From Bacteroidales bacterium UBA5235 (lineage in GTDB: Bacteria; Bacteroidota; Bacteroidia; Bacteroidales; VadinHA17): 7,212 nucleotides of DNA. Each line of letters starts with the position of its first letter. The first letter of the stretch is position 1. A program made the translations under genes and the position numbers. Location of the stretch: the NCBI GenBank assembly GCA_002409145.1, contig DHUL01000064.1:1028-8239 (forward strand). Reading direction: 5' to 3'. Positions 6,803 to 7,212 of this stretch are shown here, in pieces. Under the pieces are notes generated by a model. The model was not told where the DNA came from. It made no database searches and worked only from the letters and a program-made list of their open reading frames with translations.

Positions 6803-7212
6803 ATGGTAAAAAAGAAAATAATACATTCATGTGCTGCAGGCTGCATGCTGTTGCTGCAGGCATTCATCACCGGCATGGCTGCACAGGCTTCAGGAAATGC
6901 GGTTAACCAGGCAGATACAGCCCTGGCCGGTGACAAAGAAAGTATCCATTCATTCTATGTCGGTACCGGCTACGGAAGCAATTTGTTGTACCTCGGTACC
7001 ACCATGTCTCAGGACCATGGATTCGGGTATGCTTCGACATCATACGGCCTGGCAGATAAGTTATACCTATCTGCCACCGGTTATACTGTCAGTGACTTTA
7101 CCCCTTTTACTGCATTTTACAGCCTTGGATTGAGTTATAATCATACCCTGAATTCATGGTTTGATGTGAGTACCAGCCTTTCCAGATATAATGTGGCAGC
7201 TTCACTGAGAGA
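6803..7212 (+). CDS. Probable outer-membrane beta-barrel protein, C-terminus cut off by window edge
   Basis: Hand translation from the ATG at 6803 gives 136 codons with no stop before the right edge. The N-terminus is a signal peptide: MVKKKIIH, a hydrophobic stretch CAAGCMLLLQAFITGMAA, and likely cleavage near AQA (residues 27-29). After a linker (about 30-48), residues 49-136 show alternating polar/hydrophobic strands rich in Gly, Tyr, Ser and Thr, with aromatic residues at strand ends (FYVGTGYGSNLLYLG, LYLSATGYTV, FYSLGLSYNHTL, WFDVSTSLSRYN). This is typical of outer-membrane beta-barrels in Bacteroidota. The family cannot be named from the N-terminal part. It begins 18 bases after the repeat-protein gene, without a clear Shine-Dalgarno, so the two probably form one transcription unit. 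Function is unknown; it may be a partner of the repeat protein. Confidence 0.75.
   Translation, partial: MVKKKIIHSCAAGCMLLLQAFITGMAAQASGNAVNQADTALAGDKESIHSFYVGTGYGSNLLYLGTTMSQDHGFGYASTSYGLADKLYLSATGYTVSDFTPFTAFYSLGLSYNHTLNSWFDVSTSLSRYNVAASLR

Noticed and set aside
6230..6936. Several minus-strand open frames of 68-104 codons opposite the repeat protein and barrel gene.
   Set aside because: They are reverse-frame shadows of repetitive, low-stop coding sequence, without starts or domains of their own.
6831..7133. A 100-codon plus-strand frame inside the last gene.
   Set aside because: The frame from 6803 has an ATG, a signal peptide and beta-strand pattern and stays open to the edge; the other frame shows none of these.

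Overview
The window carries an L-arabinose utilisation operon of Bacteroidota type on the minus strand, and the start of a separate two-gene unit of unknown function on the plus strand. The assignment to Bacteroidota is inferred from four things. The gene set and order are araP-araA-araR-araD-araB, with an SGLT-like sodium symporter and a Nudix-family AraR inside the operon. Most operon genes have A/T-rich leaders with no Shine-Dalgarno. An exact TAnnTTTG promoter element lies before the plus-strand genes. Both plus-strand products are secreted or outer-membrane-type proteins. Genus cannot be told from this window.

Layout, read in the direction of operon transcription (right to left): araP, sodium/sugar symporter (5891-4236); araA, L-arabinose isomerase (4205-2718); araR, Nudix-like regulator (2721-2017), whose start overlaps the araA stop by 4 bases; a 48-base gap with a small GC-rich hairpin (1993-2007); araD, L-ribulose-5-phosphate 4-epimerase (1968-1279); araB, ribulokinase (1262-1), which runs off the left edge after about 420 codons. 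Together they import L-arabinose and convert it to L-ribulose (AraA), L-ribulose-5-phosphate (AraB) and D-xylulose-5-phosphate (AraD), which enters the pentose phosphate pathway. AraR probably senses arabinose and controls its own operon.

A 383-base divergent intergenic region (5892-6274) separates the operon from the plus-strand unit. It has a GC-richer part near araP that is pyrimidine-rich on the plus strand, and an A/T-rich part near 6105-6160.

The plus-strand unit starts with a small secreted protein (6275-6784): signal peptide, three 14-residue Gly/Gln/Asn/Ser repeats, and a strongly basic Arg/Pro/Gly tail. Eighteen bases later comes a protein with a signal peptide and beta-barrel-like strands (6803 to the right edge, truncated). 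I do not recognise either as a named family. This pair is the least explained part of the window. The two genes cut by the window edges (araB and the barrel protein) were read by hand translation; both frames stay open to the edge. No RNA gene, insertion sequence, CRISPR array or convincing intrinsic terminator was seen.
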